Assembly (NCBI GenBank): GCA_014058105.1
Contig: JACGCM010000715.1
Coordinates: 3,348,001-3,412,000 of the forward strand
DNA length: 64,000 nt
Direction: 5' to 3'
DNA from: Kingdonia uniflora
Taxonomy: Eukaryota; Streptophyta; Magnoliopsida; Ranunculales; Circaeasteraceae
Below are positions 1 to 11,196 of the stretch, in pieces. Numbering within the stretch: the first letter of the stretch is position 1; each line of letters starts with the position of its first letter. The notes under the pieces are model-generated. The model saw only the letters and a program-made list of their open reading frames with translations. It made no database searches and was not told the DNA's origin. The translations under genes were made by a program, and so were the position numbers.

Positions 1-1730
1 AGCCGGGGAGATCGGCAATATATTGGTGTAGACGACCAGCTTTAGGAATCATTTCCATTATTGCAGAGCATAACATTTATTTGTAGGATAGCAATTGTAT
101 TTGTGGTTTTGGCAGTAGGGCTCAACCTTTCGGACCTCGATGGGGAAAGGGGTGCGCCAGATAGGATCAGCCTGGATGAGTGTGAGAAGGGTACTGATGG
201 GAGTAGTGAGTTTGGGCGGAACGGGCATAGGACATTTTTTGCGGGGTTCGAAAGATTGAGCATCGAAGTGGGGGTGTTTGCGGCTGTCATTCTCTTGAGA
301 AATGGGAGTGACCATGGGTGTATTCGATGGTCGAGGTTTGCTGGGGTTGGTGGTCGAGACATATCCATGGCGATTAGATTCGCATAAACATTCGAGGTTG
401 ATGTATCCGTTGACCTTGGATAGCATCTCCTCGAGGGTTTGTGGCTTTTGAAGCACGATGTTTTCCTTAACGTGGATGTGGTCAGGCAGGGCGTTAGAGT
501 AAGCGAGGATGGCATTCGCGCAATCAAGGTTTTTGACCTTACGCGATTCATCGAGGAAATGCTTTGTCAAGTTTTTAAATATTTCAGTGGGTAATTTACA
601 GAAGTTGAAAAGGGTATCAACCCAGACCTCACGATCTTTATTGAAGGCGAACAGGGAGATGAAAAGGTTCAAAAGTTGTTTGAAGCCTTGGATGGAGCCA
701 TTAGGGAGGTTATGGTACCATTTGAAGGGGCTATTACTGAGACTGGTGGGAAACATATAGCATAAGATGTGGTCGGCTTTGGAATATAAGCTTAGAGCAT
801 TTTGAAACTCGAGTACATGAGATTGTGGGTTGGTATTACAGTATTTGTAGATTTTTGGGGTATGGAAATTTGAAGGTACCTCGACAGCGAGGAGCTTCGG
901 GAAAATGGGAATATTTAATTGACTCTATGAGTTTGGGGTGGGGCTCGCACTGATGCGATTGGCGACATAAATTTTTTGTTCGAGTTCCTATTGTGTGAGA
1001 TAAGCAGGTCGAGGGAGAGAACGTCGGGGGCCAGGGTGGTAAGGCCGTGGATTAGAGGGGTGCTCGTCATTGTTTTCCCCGAGGCGTTCCCTAGCAGGAC
1101 AGTGTAGGGGTGTCAAGGGGTGTGAAGGGTAGAGTCTGATGAATCCTCCGTAATGGGGATACCAATATGGAACGATCCGGTGGGTATGGTGGTAGGGGCA
1201 CCCTCGGTGCCAAGGTGGGCTGGAGGGACCACGATTTGAGGGTGGGGCCCGAGTCGTGCGCGGGCTGAGACGCCCGAGGGGGCGGGTACTCAAGAACACG
1301 TAGGAGCGTCTACGATGTGAACATGTTGAAGTTCACGAACTATGTTGCACAGTTCGTCCATTGCTCGATGTTGGTGGTCATTATCGTCTAAACGACGCTG
1401 CTATTCCGCCTCGAGTTCTTGTCATCTGTCCTCACGCTCAATACGTAGTTGGTTGGCATGGCGCTCCTCAGTTTGAGCAAATTGTTGGCTAATGAGGGCA
1501 AGTTGGATGGCAATGCCATCAGTAGAATTTCTGACAATGGCAAAGGTTGAACAAAGGGTGCAGGCCATTGAAGATGGTGATAAGGAGAAAAAAGGATTGG
1601 AACATGTGGGTATAACACAGACGACACCAAATGTAGGGGTCTGGTTTCGTAGAGGGGAAACCTAGCTCTTACACCTTGAAGGTAACCTTCGGCTATTGGT
1701 TTTGGCAAATATATAAGACTATAAACAGAT
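1..1730 (-). pseudogene. Degenerate Ty3/gypsy gag, copy 1
   Basis: This is a decayed retrotransposon Gag (nucleocapsid-type structural protein) read on the minus strand. The best-preserved part, about 58-900, carries the plant gypsy gag core: a segment with FHTPKIYKY, then SKADHILCY, then KWYHNLPNGSIQGFKQL, and an end with YCQNHKYN...NKCYAL that resembles a metal-binding tail. The same landmarks recur in the Tat-type gag near 59250-60080. Bases 900-1730 hold the upstream, charge-rich part in several frames. There is no single open frame through the whole region, and no PR or pol is visible before the window edge at base 1, so the copy is interrupted or continues outside. Family is well supported; exact limits are not. 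Confidence 0.7.
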
Positions 1731-2190
1731 AGCTTAATGCGCTAACATACTTGCATGGAGTCCATGAATTAGGTTCTCCATGACCTCTAACGAGGATTTG
1801 AATAGAAGATTATATATATGTTGAGTTAGATGATAGTTCGAGTTAAGGGTAGGTTAGAAGTATTTAAAGGTAATATTAAGTGAACTAGCTGTCAGGTGTG
1901 CCTGCCTTCGACCATGTATTACTATGGTCGAAGTCATTCTGGCGTTAATGTTGACCGACCGTATTTGGCTTCGGCTTCGACTTACTTTGATTGACTATGT
2001 GCTAGAATGTTCAATTATTCTCGGAAGGCTTCGTGGAACCCGCTGTTACCTTGCTGGGATTCAAGTCTCTATTAGGCTTCGATGTAGCCTTCGACTAGTA
2101 CTGGAAGGCTGCGAGCAGGCTACTACAGAAGATGTGTACTTTGGTAAGTCCAGCATTTGGGGCTGGCTGGGGCTTGAGGTATGACCCATC
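1731..2190 (-). repeat. LTR/leader-like sequence between the two gag copies
   Basis: No coding capacity is seen. Positions 1770-1800 (the 'acctctaacgaggatttgaa' block) and 1889-1945 reappear downstream at 3965-3990 and 4262-4320. The segment therefore corresponds to the 5' non-coding (LTR or leader) part of the minus-strand gag element. Its termini and primer-binding site could not be defined. Confidence 0.45.
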
Positions 2191-3860
2191 GAGGTAACTT
2201 GGGAGATCGATGACATACTGGTGCATGCGGCCTGATTTGAGTATTATCTCAAGTAAATGTTATAACGCGTAACACTTGTTAGTGGGATGACAGTTATACT
2301 TGTGGTTCTGGCAGTATGGTTCATCCTTCTTGACTTCGATGGGGTAAAGGGTCTGCCAAATAGGGTCGGCCTGGATGATTAGTTGTAGGGTACTGATGGG
2401 AACAGTAAGTTTGGGCAGGACTGGCATGGGTCGCTTCTTGCGAGGCTTGGAAGATTTAACATCAAAGTGGCCACCTTTTCGGTTGTTGGTCTCGTTGTAT
2501 ATAGGAGCGACCATGGTTATGTTTGGTTGTTGAGGCCTATTGGTTGGTGGTGGAGGTTTGTCCCGGGCGATTACTTTCGCGGAGACGCTCGAGGCCGATG
2601 AATCTATTTACTTTGACAGCATCTCTTCGAGGGTTTGGGACTTTTGAAGGACGATGAATTCTTTGATGCAGTTGTGGTCGGGCAAGGCACTTGAGTAGGC
2701 TAACACGACATTCGCGCAATCGTTGTTCTTGACTTTGCGTAATTCGTCGAGGAAATACTTAGTAAAGATCTCTAATGATTCAGTGGGTATCTTTCAAAAG
2801 TTGAAGAGGGCATCTACTTGGACTTCACGGTCTTTGTTGAAGGTAAAATAAGAGATGAACAAACTAGATAGCTATTCAAAGATTTGAATGGACCCATTGG
2901 TGAGGCAATGGTGCCAATTGAGGGGGCTGTCGGTAAGGCTATTAGGGAATATTTGACAGAGGATGTGATCCGCGGAAGGGCTTCAATCATTTTAGAACTC
3001 AAGTACATGGGATTGAGGATTGGTTTTGTGATATTTGTGAATTTTGGGGGTATGGAAGTTCAAAGACACCTCAAAAGCGAGGAGCTTCGGGCATATTAGA
3101 TTGTTAAGGCGACTCTAATAGTTCAGAGTAGGGCTAGCACTGATGTGGATAGCGGCGAGGATTTATGGTCAAGGTCTTGTTGGGTGAGATTGGCTACTCG
3201 AGGGGAAGAACACTGAGGTCACAGGTGGTAGAGCTGCAGGTTAGGAGTGTGCTCGGTACTGCGTTCTCCAAAGCATTCCCGATTAGGACGCCTTATAGGA
3301 TATCAGGAGGTTCAGAGGGTGGAGTCGGACAAGTCCTTTAAAATGGGGACGCCGAGGTGTATCGAACCTGCGGGCATGCTAGTAGGGTCACCTTCGGCAT
3401 CAAGGTGGACCGGTTGCACTTCGGCATAGGAGTGAGGGCTGAGGCGCACACGGGCGGATATGTGCGAGGGGGTAGGGGATTAGGAACACATAGGGGAATC
3501 CTGGGTTTGTACCTATTGTAACTCAAGAACTGCGTGGCGTAGTTCATCAAGAGCGCGGTGTTATCTTTCAGGTTCTTCTAAACGGCGTTGCCGTTTGACG
3601 TCGTGCTCTTGACGGTGGTCTTCACACTCGAGGCAAATTTGATTGGTGTGACACTCCTCTACCTGAGTGAATTATTAGCTGATAAGAGCTAGTTGGACAG
3701 TGATACCGTAGGTAGAGGTACCGATAATGGCGGAGGTGGAACGGAGGGTGAGGGCCATCGGATAGAGGTATAGGGTGAAAGAAAAAAGGATTGATAACAG
3801 TGGGTATAACACAAATGGTGCTAAATGTAGGGGTGTAATCTCGTAGAGGAGAGTTTACGC
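2191..3860 (-). pseudogene. Degenerate Ty3/gypsy gag, copy 2
   Basis: This is a second copy of the gag found at 1-1730, in the same orientation and offset by about 2.19 kb. The C-terminal part at 2260-2514 is open and shows basic KPRKKRPMPVLPKL, then YCQNHKYNCHPTNKCYAL. The core at 2530-3110 shows KADHILC-like, NGSIQIFE and FTFNKDREVQVDALFNF segments, but stop codons and frame changes break it. Bases 3500-3860 encode an acidic/arginine-rich N-terminal part. It is non-functional. Whether the two copies are a tandem duplication or two nested insertions cannot be settled without alignment. Confidence 0.68.
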
Positions 3861-4430
3861 TCTTACACCGTAGAATTTAAGTTCGACTAGAGGATATCAC
3901 AAATATATATAACAGAAATACGATAATATACCCTGCTAACATACCTGTGTGAAGTCCATGAATTAGTATTCTCCACGACCTCTAACGAGGATTTGAATGG
4001 GATGATGGATATATTAATGAGGCTACAGTTCGAATTGAACGGAGATTAAATATTCTTGAAGGTTTTTAATCTTATGGGGAGGCTTTGGACTGAGATTCTC
4101 TAACCTTTCTATGATGGCTCCCCTCTCCTATTTATAGGAGATAGGAAATGATGAGTCACCACAATGAGGTCAAATTATATGCTAAGCCTTTTGGGGTAGT
4201 TGTCCTGTACGGAAGGTCGATTCTATCACTGTAGTTATCTGGCAGCTTGCTTTGCTAAATTATCTGGTGAGCTGGCTGTCATGTCTGTGTGCCTTCAACT
4301 ATACATTGATATGGTTGAAATCTTCTGGAAAGTTGTATTGGGTTCTATATGTTGTACGACTGTCTTCTGCTTCGAATCTTGTAGTAAGCTTTGAGTCTTC
4401 GGTGAACTTTGATGTGGTCATCGAGTGTTC
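3861..4430 (-). repeat. LTR-like region upstream of gag copy 2
   Basis: Non-coding sequence lies on the 5' side of gag copy 2 on the minus strand and shares blocks with 1731-2190. It contains a TATA box and a stretch related to 1889-1945. It is about 190 bp longer than the copy-1 counterpart. LTR ends are not resolved. Confidence 0.45.
4129..4136 (-). promoter_or_regulatory. TATA box in gypsy LTR-like region
   Basis: On the minus strand the sequence reads CTCCTATAAATAGGAG. This is a good plant TATA box oriented towards gag copy 2, about 270 bp upstream of the first gag-like codons, as expected for an LTR promoter. Confidence 0.5.
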
Positions 4431-5568
4431 GGTTAGTCCTAAATCAATGCCCAATTTTATACGCTCAATTCGTTTCTTGAGGAATACGGTAAGAAAGGGG
4501 TCGTATCCACAAGGATAACATTTGAACTTCTCATTTAATATACTTATGTTCCTACTCTTAATTAATTAACTATGACATAGGCAATTTCTCAAGTCTTTCA
4601 CACTTAGATTATGTACTAAAGATTAAGATAATCCTTTTTGGTACAAACTAAATATTAGAAAGAAGATTAACTATAGAATAGTTTAATCTCTTTCTAATGT
4701 TGTACTTTTTCCTTTTGGAAATCTCTCTAAGAGAGCATCTCTTTTTAACTTCTTATTAGTTGACTTGTCTGTGTTCTAGAGATCTAGCAACCTAAATAAT
4801 CTTCTTATTATACAAAGAAGAGTGAAATAATAATCCTAAGAGAACCTACTTAAGTCAAAGTTGGGCCTACTAAGGTGTAGACACCACACTTTTTCATTGC
4901 TAAGATCATTGCCTTAAAGAATAACTTAGAACATATATATCTTAAAAGAAGATGAAGAAGAAGAAGAAAGAGAAAAAAAGAATATACACGGAATAGAATA
5001 TTTAATTCTTATTCCTAAGGTTGAGTATCTTCTCCAAGATGCTTTTACAATGAGGACTAAGGCTACTTTTATAGGAGAAGGGAGCGTTAGGTTTTCCTTT
5101 TTTATGACCATTATACCCTCCTTTTAACCGACATTAATAATCTAGCAGTTGTTATAGCTTTCTGAAATCCCGAGACACCGACTCTCAAAAGTGGAAACTA
5201 AGAGGACACCGCAAACTAGCGAACGTCGGTTGATTAGGCATACCAGACCCACGTTTGTGGGTCTGTGGAGGCCTCTAGGCTTCTACTTTGGTTCGGATTC
5301 TTATGGGTTTTTCTTATTGCAAATTTTGGGAATGGAATTTTAGTAACTCTTCTTCAGCAACTCTCTTGGCCTGAGGACAGTTAATATCTAATTTACTTAG
5401 CTCTTCTCTGTCGAAGTTGTCCTGACTTGGATCTATCTTTGATAAGCATTTATGATCCATCAATAGACTCCAGCAATGTAGATAGGATCTAGAGAACTCT
5501 TTTCGACGACTTGGTGCAGGAGCCTCTCTTAGGCCTTTTTTGATGTCATTTTATCATGATACCGTGCA
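4431..5568. other. Non-coding stretch, AT-rich, no gene recognised
   Basis: No protein is recognised on either strand. The segment includes 'gggtcgtatccac' near 4498, a phrase I associate with plant LTR-element sequence, and a purine-rich run at 4945-4980. A perfect 9-bp stem with a GTTT loop sits at 5244-5265 (CAGACCCAC arm). It is probably transposon-derived. Confidence 0.4.
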
Positions 5569-6600
5569 TCAATGATTTATTTGATCAGATAGGTAAGGTG
5601 AAGTATTTTTCCAAGTTAGTTTTGAAGTCTAGGCATCACCAGTTACTTATTAAGGATATGGATACGCCTAAGACGGCCTTTTGATTGAGGTTTGGAGACT
5701 TTGAGTTCATGGTGATGCCATTTGAATTGTGCAACGCACTGACACTTTATGGATTTGATGAACAGAATATTTCGGGAGTATCTTAAAAAATTTGTGCTAT
5801 TTTTTATTGATGACATTTTGATTTATTCAGAAACTCAAGAGGATCACGAGGAACACTGAAAGATAGTGTTACATACACTTAAGGAACATCAATTATATGT
5901 TAAGTTGAAAAAGTACAAATTTTGGTTATCTCAAGTAAAGTTCTTAGGATATGAGATTTTGAGAGACGGTATTTCTATTGATCCAGATAAAATTTAAGTG
6001 GTTCTAAAATGGGAGAGACCGAGGAATGTGTCTAAAATTAGAAGTTTCCTGGGCTTAGCTGGTTATTACAGGAAGTTCACCAAGGGATTTTCCAAGATTG
6101 TGGGTCTGTTAACTTGTTTGACACAGAAGGATATAGCATTTGATTGGGACGATAGTTGTAAGAATGTATTTGAGGATTTGAAACTACAACACCGGTTCTT
6201 GCAGTGCCAAGAGAGGGTGTAATGTTTGTGCTTTGCACATATGCTTCACTTAGGGGCTTGGGTTGTGTGTTGATGCAAGAAAGGAAAGTAATCGCTTATG
6301 CCTCTTGACAGTTGAGAACCCACGAACAGAACTATCCTACCCATGATTTCAAGTTAGCAGTAGTAGTGTTAGAAATAAAATTGTGGCGGTATTGTTTATA
6401 TGGAGGGAAGTTTGAGTTGTGCACTGATCATAAAAATTTGAAGTCTAGTTTTACCCAGAAGGATTTGAATAGGAGGCAGAGACGTTGGCTAGAGCTTTTT
6501 AAGGATTATATGTTTGATATCACCAACTATCCGAGGAAAGCTAATGTAGTTGCAGATGAACTTAGCAGGAATCCAAATAATAAATTATAAGTAATTACTC
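5569..6600 (+). pseudogene. Ty3/gypsy (chromovirus-like) RT-RNase H fragment
   Basis: This is part of a retrotransposon polyprotein that would copy element RNA into DNA. RT motifs run in order: NDLFDQIGKVKYFSKL, DTPKTAF, FEFMVMPF, then after a one-base frame change [10 protein letters not shown] (catalytic DD), WLSQVKFLGY and [15 protein letters not shown]. RNase H follows at 6223-6590 with THEQNYPTHD, CTDHKNLK and VVADELSRNP. These motifs match the Tekay/CRM side of gypsy. Stops occur near 5680, 5860, 5996 and 6222, so it is dead. Gag, protease and integrase are absent, and the right side is cut by the Harbinger end at about 6764. Confidence 0.85.
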
Positions 6601-7259
6601 AAGGCTATTGGAACGTGTTATATTCAATATGTGATTGGGAAATTATTGATTCAGATTTTGTGATGACTACGACTAGTCAAACTTGGGAGATAATTAGTAT
6701 GAACGTTATTATCTCTTGTTAGGATCAAGAACCAAATTACTATGAACAAGTTCAGCAAGTGGGTAAGAGCATCTCCTAAAGTGCCTCACTACCTTGGATT
6801 TCAAGGTGCCACCTAGGATTTTCATCCTCCAACAGTGCCTCACTGACTTGGATTTTACCCTCCAAATCCAAGGCTGAGTCTTGGATCTCAAGACTCTGCC
6901 CTGGAATTTAATGTTGCGATTGGACACTTAAGTGTTGGGCATCTGTTCTATTTTTAAACAGACGCCTAAGTTAAAAATTAATTAATTTGGCACCCAACTC
7001 TTAGGCACCTGTTCCACTGAGTAAATTCGTTGGAGCTTCTAAAACTAAGTCATTTCCCTCGCTTCGCCTCTTAAACAAAAACTACCTCCAATTGCACCAC
7101 AACTCATCTTATTCACTCAAATTGTTTAAAATTGTTGAAGCTTCATCTCTCAAGGTAAGCTTATGTTTAATTTTACCATATCCCCTTTAATTTTATAGAT
7201 TACAATATTCTAGAGTTTTAAGTTTTTCTTGATTATTAATTTATATCGAAATTAATAGA

Positions 7260-8556
7260 TGAGTTCTACGAATACTACGCAAGATAAATATTCTACTACC
7301 GAGAGTAGTTTGAATTAACAATAACAACAACAAATTCCACCTAATTGGTTGCAATTCACTCATTCCCCTCAACCTCAATCATCTCAATCACAACATTTTC
7401 AATCATTTTACTCGCCGAATAATTGGGTACAACCCTCTCAACCGTTCATAGCACCCAATAATTGGGGATAACCTTCTCAATTTGCCTTTCCCGCTCAATT
7501 CCAATATTTTTCTCTATTTACCAATCCATCACAATCTCAATCATCTCAATCACAAACATCTCAAGCGGTTAACTTATCTCAATCCGAAGATGTCGGGGTT
7601 GTTGATGGACAAAAAACCAAAGGTAAACGTCGCTTGACTAAGAAAAATACTAGTGGATGGCCGGGGTCTCAAGTTTTGAAATGGACGGGTATTTAAAACA
7701 AAAATCTAGCAAAAGCTTGGATTCATGTCTCGAAGGATAGAATCAAAAGCAACAACCAATAACTTGATATTTTTTGGGACTTGGTTTCGGATGCATTTTA
7801 TGATTTCTGTGAACAGGATGGTGAACAGGTTGAGTGTACAGTTTCATCTTTGAAAAATCATTGGCCGGATATGAATCGTGTTTGCAAGGTTTATGGTACT
7901 TGCTTGAAAAATGTGATACAGGTCCCCATAAGCGGTATGCAATAAAGAAATTTGGTAAGTAATTCAACATTCGTCATTACTAATAAATCATAAACCCTTT
8001 TTACCAAATCCATGTATTTTTTTATTATCTTAATCTATTTTATAGGACGATGCCGCCAAAACAATTTATGAAGCTCGTGGTAAAGGAAAATGGGTGTATA
8101 AAGAAGCTTATGAAGTTTTAAGTTGTCATCAATGTTGGAAAATCATGCAAGACCAACACCCGGACACTTTAGCTTGCAATGTGTGAATGAAGCAAACTTC
8201 AAGTTCTAGCCCGGGAATGTCTACTCCCGCAACACCTGACACACCCATTAGCTCGAACAACGACTCTCCAGTACTTATCACGGATGTGGAGACAGAATGT
8301 CCCGGCGGTATCAAAAGTGCTAAACTAAAGGAAAATAATGAAAAAAGACAAAATCTTCTTATTGAACGCCAAAATGTACTTATTAGTCAGTCGCCTTGAC
8401 CGAATGGAGAATAAGAAAGAAGAGTATATTACCGAGAGAGATAAAAAGAAAGAAGAGTATATATCTAAGAGAGATAAGAAGAAGGAAGAGAGAGAAGCTC
8501 GTATTATAGAGTTAAGAGAAAGGAGGACAAAGGCCGTGGTGAATTTAAAAGCTTAA
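7260..8556 (+). pseudogene. PIF/Harbinger ORF1 (Myb-like, NAM-associated C-terminus)
   Basis: ORF1 proteins of this family bind DNA and assist the transposase. The reading starts at ATGAGTTCTACG (7259) with a Gln/Ser/Pro-rich N-terminus. It then shows a SANT/Myb-like block at 7670-7940 (NLAKAWIHVSKDRI, FWDLVSDAFYDFCEQDG, HWPDMNRVCKVYGTCLKN). A GT-AG intron is likely at 7955-8045 (ttggtaagt...ttttatag). The C-terminal half at 8046-8556 resembles the NAM-associated domain (DDAAKTIYEARGKGKW, CWKIMQDQHPDTLACN) and ends in a highly charged helix with repeated KKKEEYI units. Stops at 7316, 7470 and 8186 make it a pseudogene. Confidence 0.7.
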
Positions 8557-9029
8557 TTTTAATCCTAAAATGATTAAAAGGTAATGGCGATGGACATGTC
8601 TACTTTGGACGACACTCAAAGGGTTTATTGGGAGGCACAACGTAATGCGGTTATGGCGAGATTGTTTAAAGCTAATAATAATAACGCCTAAGATGGCCTA
8701 ACTGAATAATCTTATTTTGGAAGTTTGGTATATTTTAGTGGTTCTTGTTTAAGTTTGGAAGTACATTTTTTTTACAATTTGGTATATTTTGTTCAAAAAC
8801 CTTGTTTAAGAAGTTTGGTATATTTTATATAATAGAATCTTGTTGAGAAAGTTTTGTTTTTTTAATTATTTTTTATTTAAATTTATATTAAAATTGAAAT
8901 AAATTTCTTAAATAAATTTGATTAAAGTGCTTAACTGAAATTACATAAAATTGAAATAAAGTTGCGTTTACATTAAAATTACATATAATTGTTTTCCTGA
9001 TACTTCCACAAATGCTTAATGAGATCATT

Positions 9030-9570
9030 TCAAAGTATTATATACTTATCCAAACTTGTCATCTTATCGTACTTCACAATATATCCATGTAAAGTGACTT
9101 CTTCCCGATTCAAGTCAATTGGGTTAGGGTCTAGGACAAAATGCTCAGTCAGAAAGCTTACTCCGTACTTATTGCATTCTTCTTCGACGATCATGTTATG
9201 CATAATTATACACGTTTTCATTATTTTATCAAGGTTATTAGGTGACCAACTTCTTACCGGACCTTTCACAATTGCAAATCAAGATTGAAGGACACCTAGA
9301 GCACGTTCTACATCTTTTCGATATGCCTCTTGTTGTTTGGCAAAATATTTCTCTGCATTACCTTAGGGAAATCGTAAGGTTTGAGCATGCGTTGCCCATT
9401 TCAGATATATACCATCCGCCAAGTAGTATTCCATATCGTATGGTTTTCCATCAACTTCAAAGTTGCAAGGTGGAGAACGACCAAGACAAAGATCTCAAAA
9501 TAGATGTGATTGATCAAGAACATTTATGTCGTTGTTGGAACCAGGCATTCTAAAAAAAATGTGCCATATC
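9030..9570 (-). pseudogene. PIF/Harbinger transposase, C-terminal half
   Basis: This is the nuclease domain of a Harbinger transposase (DDE_4 type), which would cut and rejoin transposon ends. On the minus strand it reads IWHIFFRMPGSNNDINVLD, YYLADGIYLKWATHAQT, KDVERALGVLQS, then KTCIIMHNMIVEEEC. Stop codons interrupt it in the DLCLG, GNAEKYF and FAIVKG segments. The N-terminal half is missing because the gypsy LTR starts at 9571. The family call is secure; the protein is dead. Confidence 0.85.
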
Positions 9571-10096
9571 TGTAGTGGCATGTTTTCCGGGAGGAAAACC
9601 TTCGCCAATACTTGTTCGTAAAGATTGCATAATAAAGGGCTATCAACCAAGATTTTACGTGAAAAATTTAGTAAAAACTGAGAAAAACCACGACCTCGAG
9701 GAGGATTTGATGTAAAATCTATTAGATGCTAGTTATTACAACTTTTTCGAGTATTGCAAGTGTTTAGGATAGAGAAATATAAGATGTGCGGTCTTTTAGA
9801 ACCTATTCTCTACCTGTATTTATAGTATATATAGGCAGTTTACAAAAAGAAAGAAAGAGTCTCCTATTCCGGGGGTAGTGGGCAAACTTTATGGATCTCT
9901 AACAGTTCCTTCTTGATGGGCTGCAATGGCTACTTTTGGTAAGTCAAGGACTCACGGAATCTTCTAGAATGTTGAGTTGTCTTTGAGTACAGAATGTTGA
10001 GCTGTCTTTGACTATAGAATGTCGAGCTATCTTCAACTGCAGAGTGTTCGCTTTATTCTTGTCAAATCTGGCGAATATGATACTACAATTGCCCCA
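9571..10096 (-). repeat. Gypsy (Tat-type) LTR, minus orientation
   Basis: On the minus strand this segment begins TGGGGCAATTGTAG and ends CCACTACA. It aligns by eye with the 5' LTR at 58034-58516: shared blocks include GCCCACTACCCCCG, AGTAGCCATT/AGTAGCCGTT, TACTATAAATAC, AAACTGCCT and GAAAACATGCCA. It is about 526 bp long. No internal region follows and no flanking 5-bp duplication is visible, so it is a truncated copy rather than a clean solo LTR. Confidence 0.75.
9966..10045 (-). repeat. 25-bp tandem repeat in LTR U3
   Basis: Three successive copies start at 9966, 9991 and 10016, each beginning AGAATGT(T/C)GAGCT and ending in a CTTTGA/CTTCAA stretch. The related LTR at 58034 has a single copy of the equivalent region, so the expansion is specific to this LTR. 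Confidence 0.7.
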
Positions 10097-11196
10097 TTCT
10101 TGACAGAAGTACTTGTAGTTGTGTCGAGAAGAAAACTGGAATCTGAAGAGGTTATCAAACATCCTCAGAGGTTAGCATATGTCATTACCGAGGTCAAGGT
10201 AAACTGTATTTGGTCAAGTTGGTTTTAAAGCGTAATTAATGTTATTCATTGAATGTAGTTTAAGGATGATAGATATAAATAAGTGGTGTATAGAAGGTGG
10301 ATGGTGGTGTTTGATGGAATAAGGTCGCCCCAAGTATGGTTTATTATTGGGTCTGGGGTTGAAGACGGTGAGGGTTCTCACAAAATCTGGCGTAGAACGA
10401 GAGACGAGAAATTATTATGGGATCGGAGCAGAGCATTGAGGTGGGAACAAGGATCAAACAGAGACGAGATGTGTCTGTTAGAAATAGTGGTAGCATCATG
10501 CGATTGTGAAGGCGATGAATGGAGTCAGTTGAGGGGTAAAAGGGTAACTGTCATTACTGGTGATAAAGATATGAAACTTAGATGGGGTCCAGAGATCTTT
10601 CCGAGCATGTAGGTGTTCTTGTAGTTTTTTGTTGCCGTTTTCCTATAGAAGCGTCTCTTTAGAAGTTTAGTGACTTGAGAGTCATTGAGCTTCGAGGACT
10701 TGAAAGAGGCTTTAATGTCCGATTCTGGTGAAAAGAAAACAACGAAAATATTGACATATCGAAGGATGTTAGGAATAGCAGATAATTTGTAATGGAAGAA
10801 AAATTAAGAATTTAAAAATAAATGTACTCGAAAGAGATAGATGCCGAATGTGATTTTTGAGAATGTAATCGAATAAAATAGATATCGAATGTAATGAAGA
10901 AATTTATGAAATAAATAAGTATGTGTTTATTGAAAAAAAAATTAATTTTTTTTTGTATGTTATCGAATATTAAATATGATTAAAACATTGTGATACAATT
11001 TTGTCAAATATTGCGTGTGTGTAAAGTTGAAGGTAGTTGAATGTGTGAGGCTAGTGACAGATTTCGAGGTTGATTGATTGACTCTGACTGTGTAAAGTTT
11101 TAAAGCATAATAAATGTAGGGGAGTTTTGTAGTGATTGGAAGGTGTATAAATAGAAGTTGTTATTTACATATGGATGCATTCACTTTAAATGGTGA
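10097..11196. other. AT-rich region with promoter-like direct repeats
   Basis: No gene is recognised. A 109-codon open frame at 10283-10612 matches nothing I know. The block at about 10148-10285 resembles 11060-11160: both have a GAGG(T/C)TAG start, GTTTTAAAGC(G/A)TAAT, and a TATA-type box (10274 and 11146). They may be fragments of one LTR or promoter repeated about 0.9 kb apart. Confidence 0.35.
11146..11154 (+). promoter_or_regulatory. TATA box (TATAAATAG)
   Basis: TATAAATAG lies about 50 bp before an ATG whose first codons read MVKTRAQNRDG at 11197. A second identical TATAAATAG occurs at 11696-11704, before another short frame. Confidence 0.4.

Larger units (their letters stand above)
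6767..9570. mobile_element. Truncated PIF/Harbinger transposon
   Basis: This DNA transposon relic carries both genes of the family: a Myb-like ORF1 on the plus strand and a DDE transposase on the minus strand, arranged tail to tail. The left end reads TAA then GAGCATCTCC, which fits a Harbinger terminus preceded by a 3-bp TWA target site. The transposase is cut at 9570 where a gypsy LTR begins, and I find no matching right terminus (GGAGATGCTC) downstream. Both genes carry stops. Confidence 0.7.

Noticed and set aside
42..387. Open frames on both strands overlapping the gag C-terminus
   Set aside because: They are other-frame readings of the recognised minus-strand gag; no motif of their own.
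10283..10612. 109-codon open frame (MVYRRWMVVFDG)
   Set aside because: No recognised domain, no second copy, surrounded by decayed repeats; could be chance.
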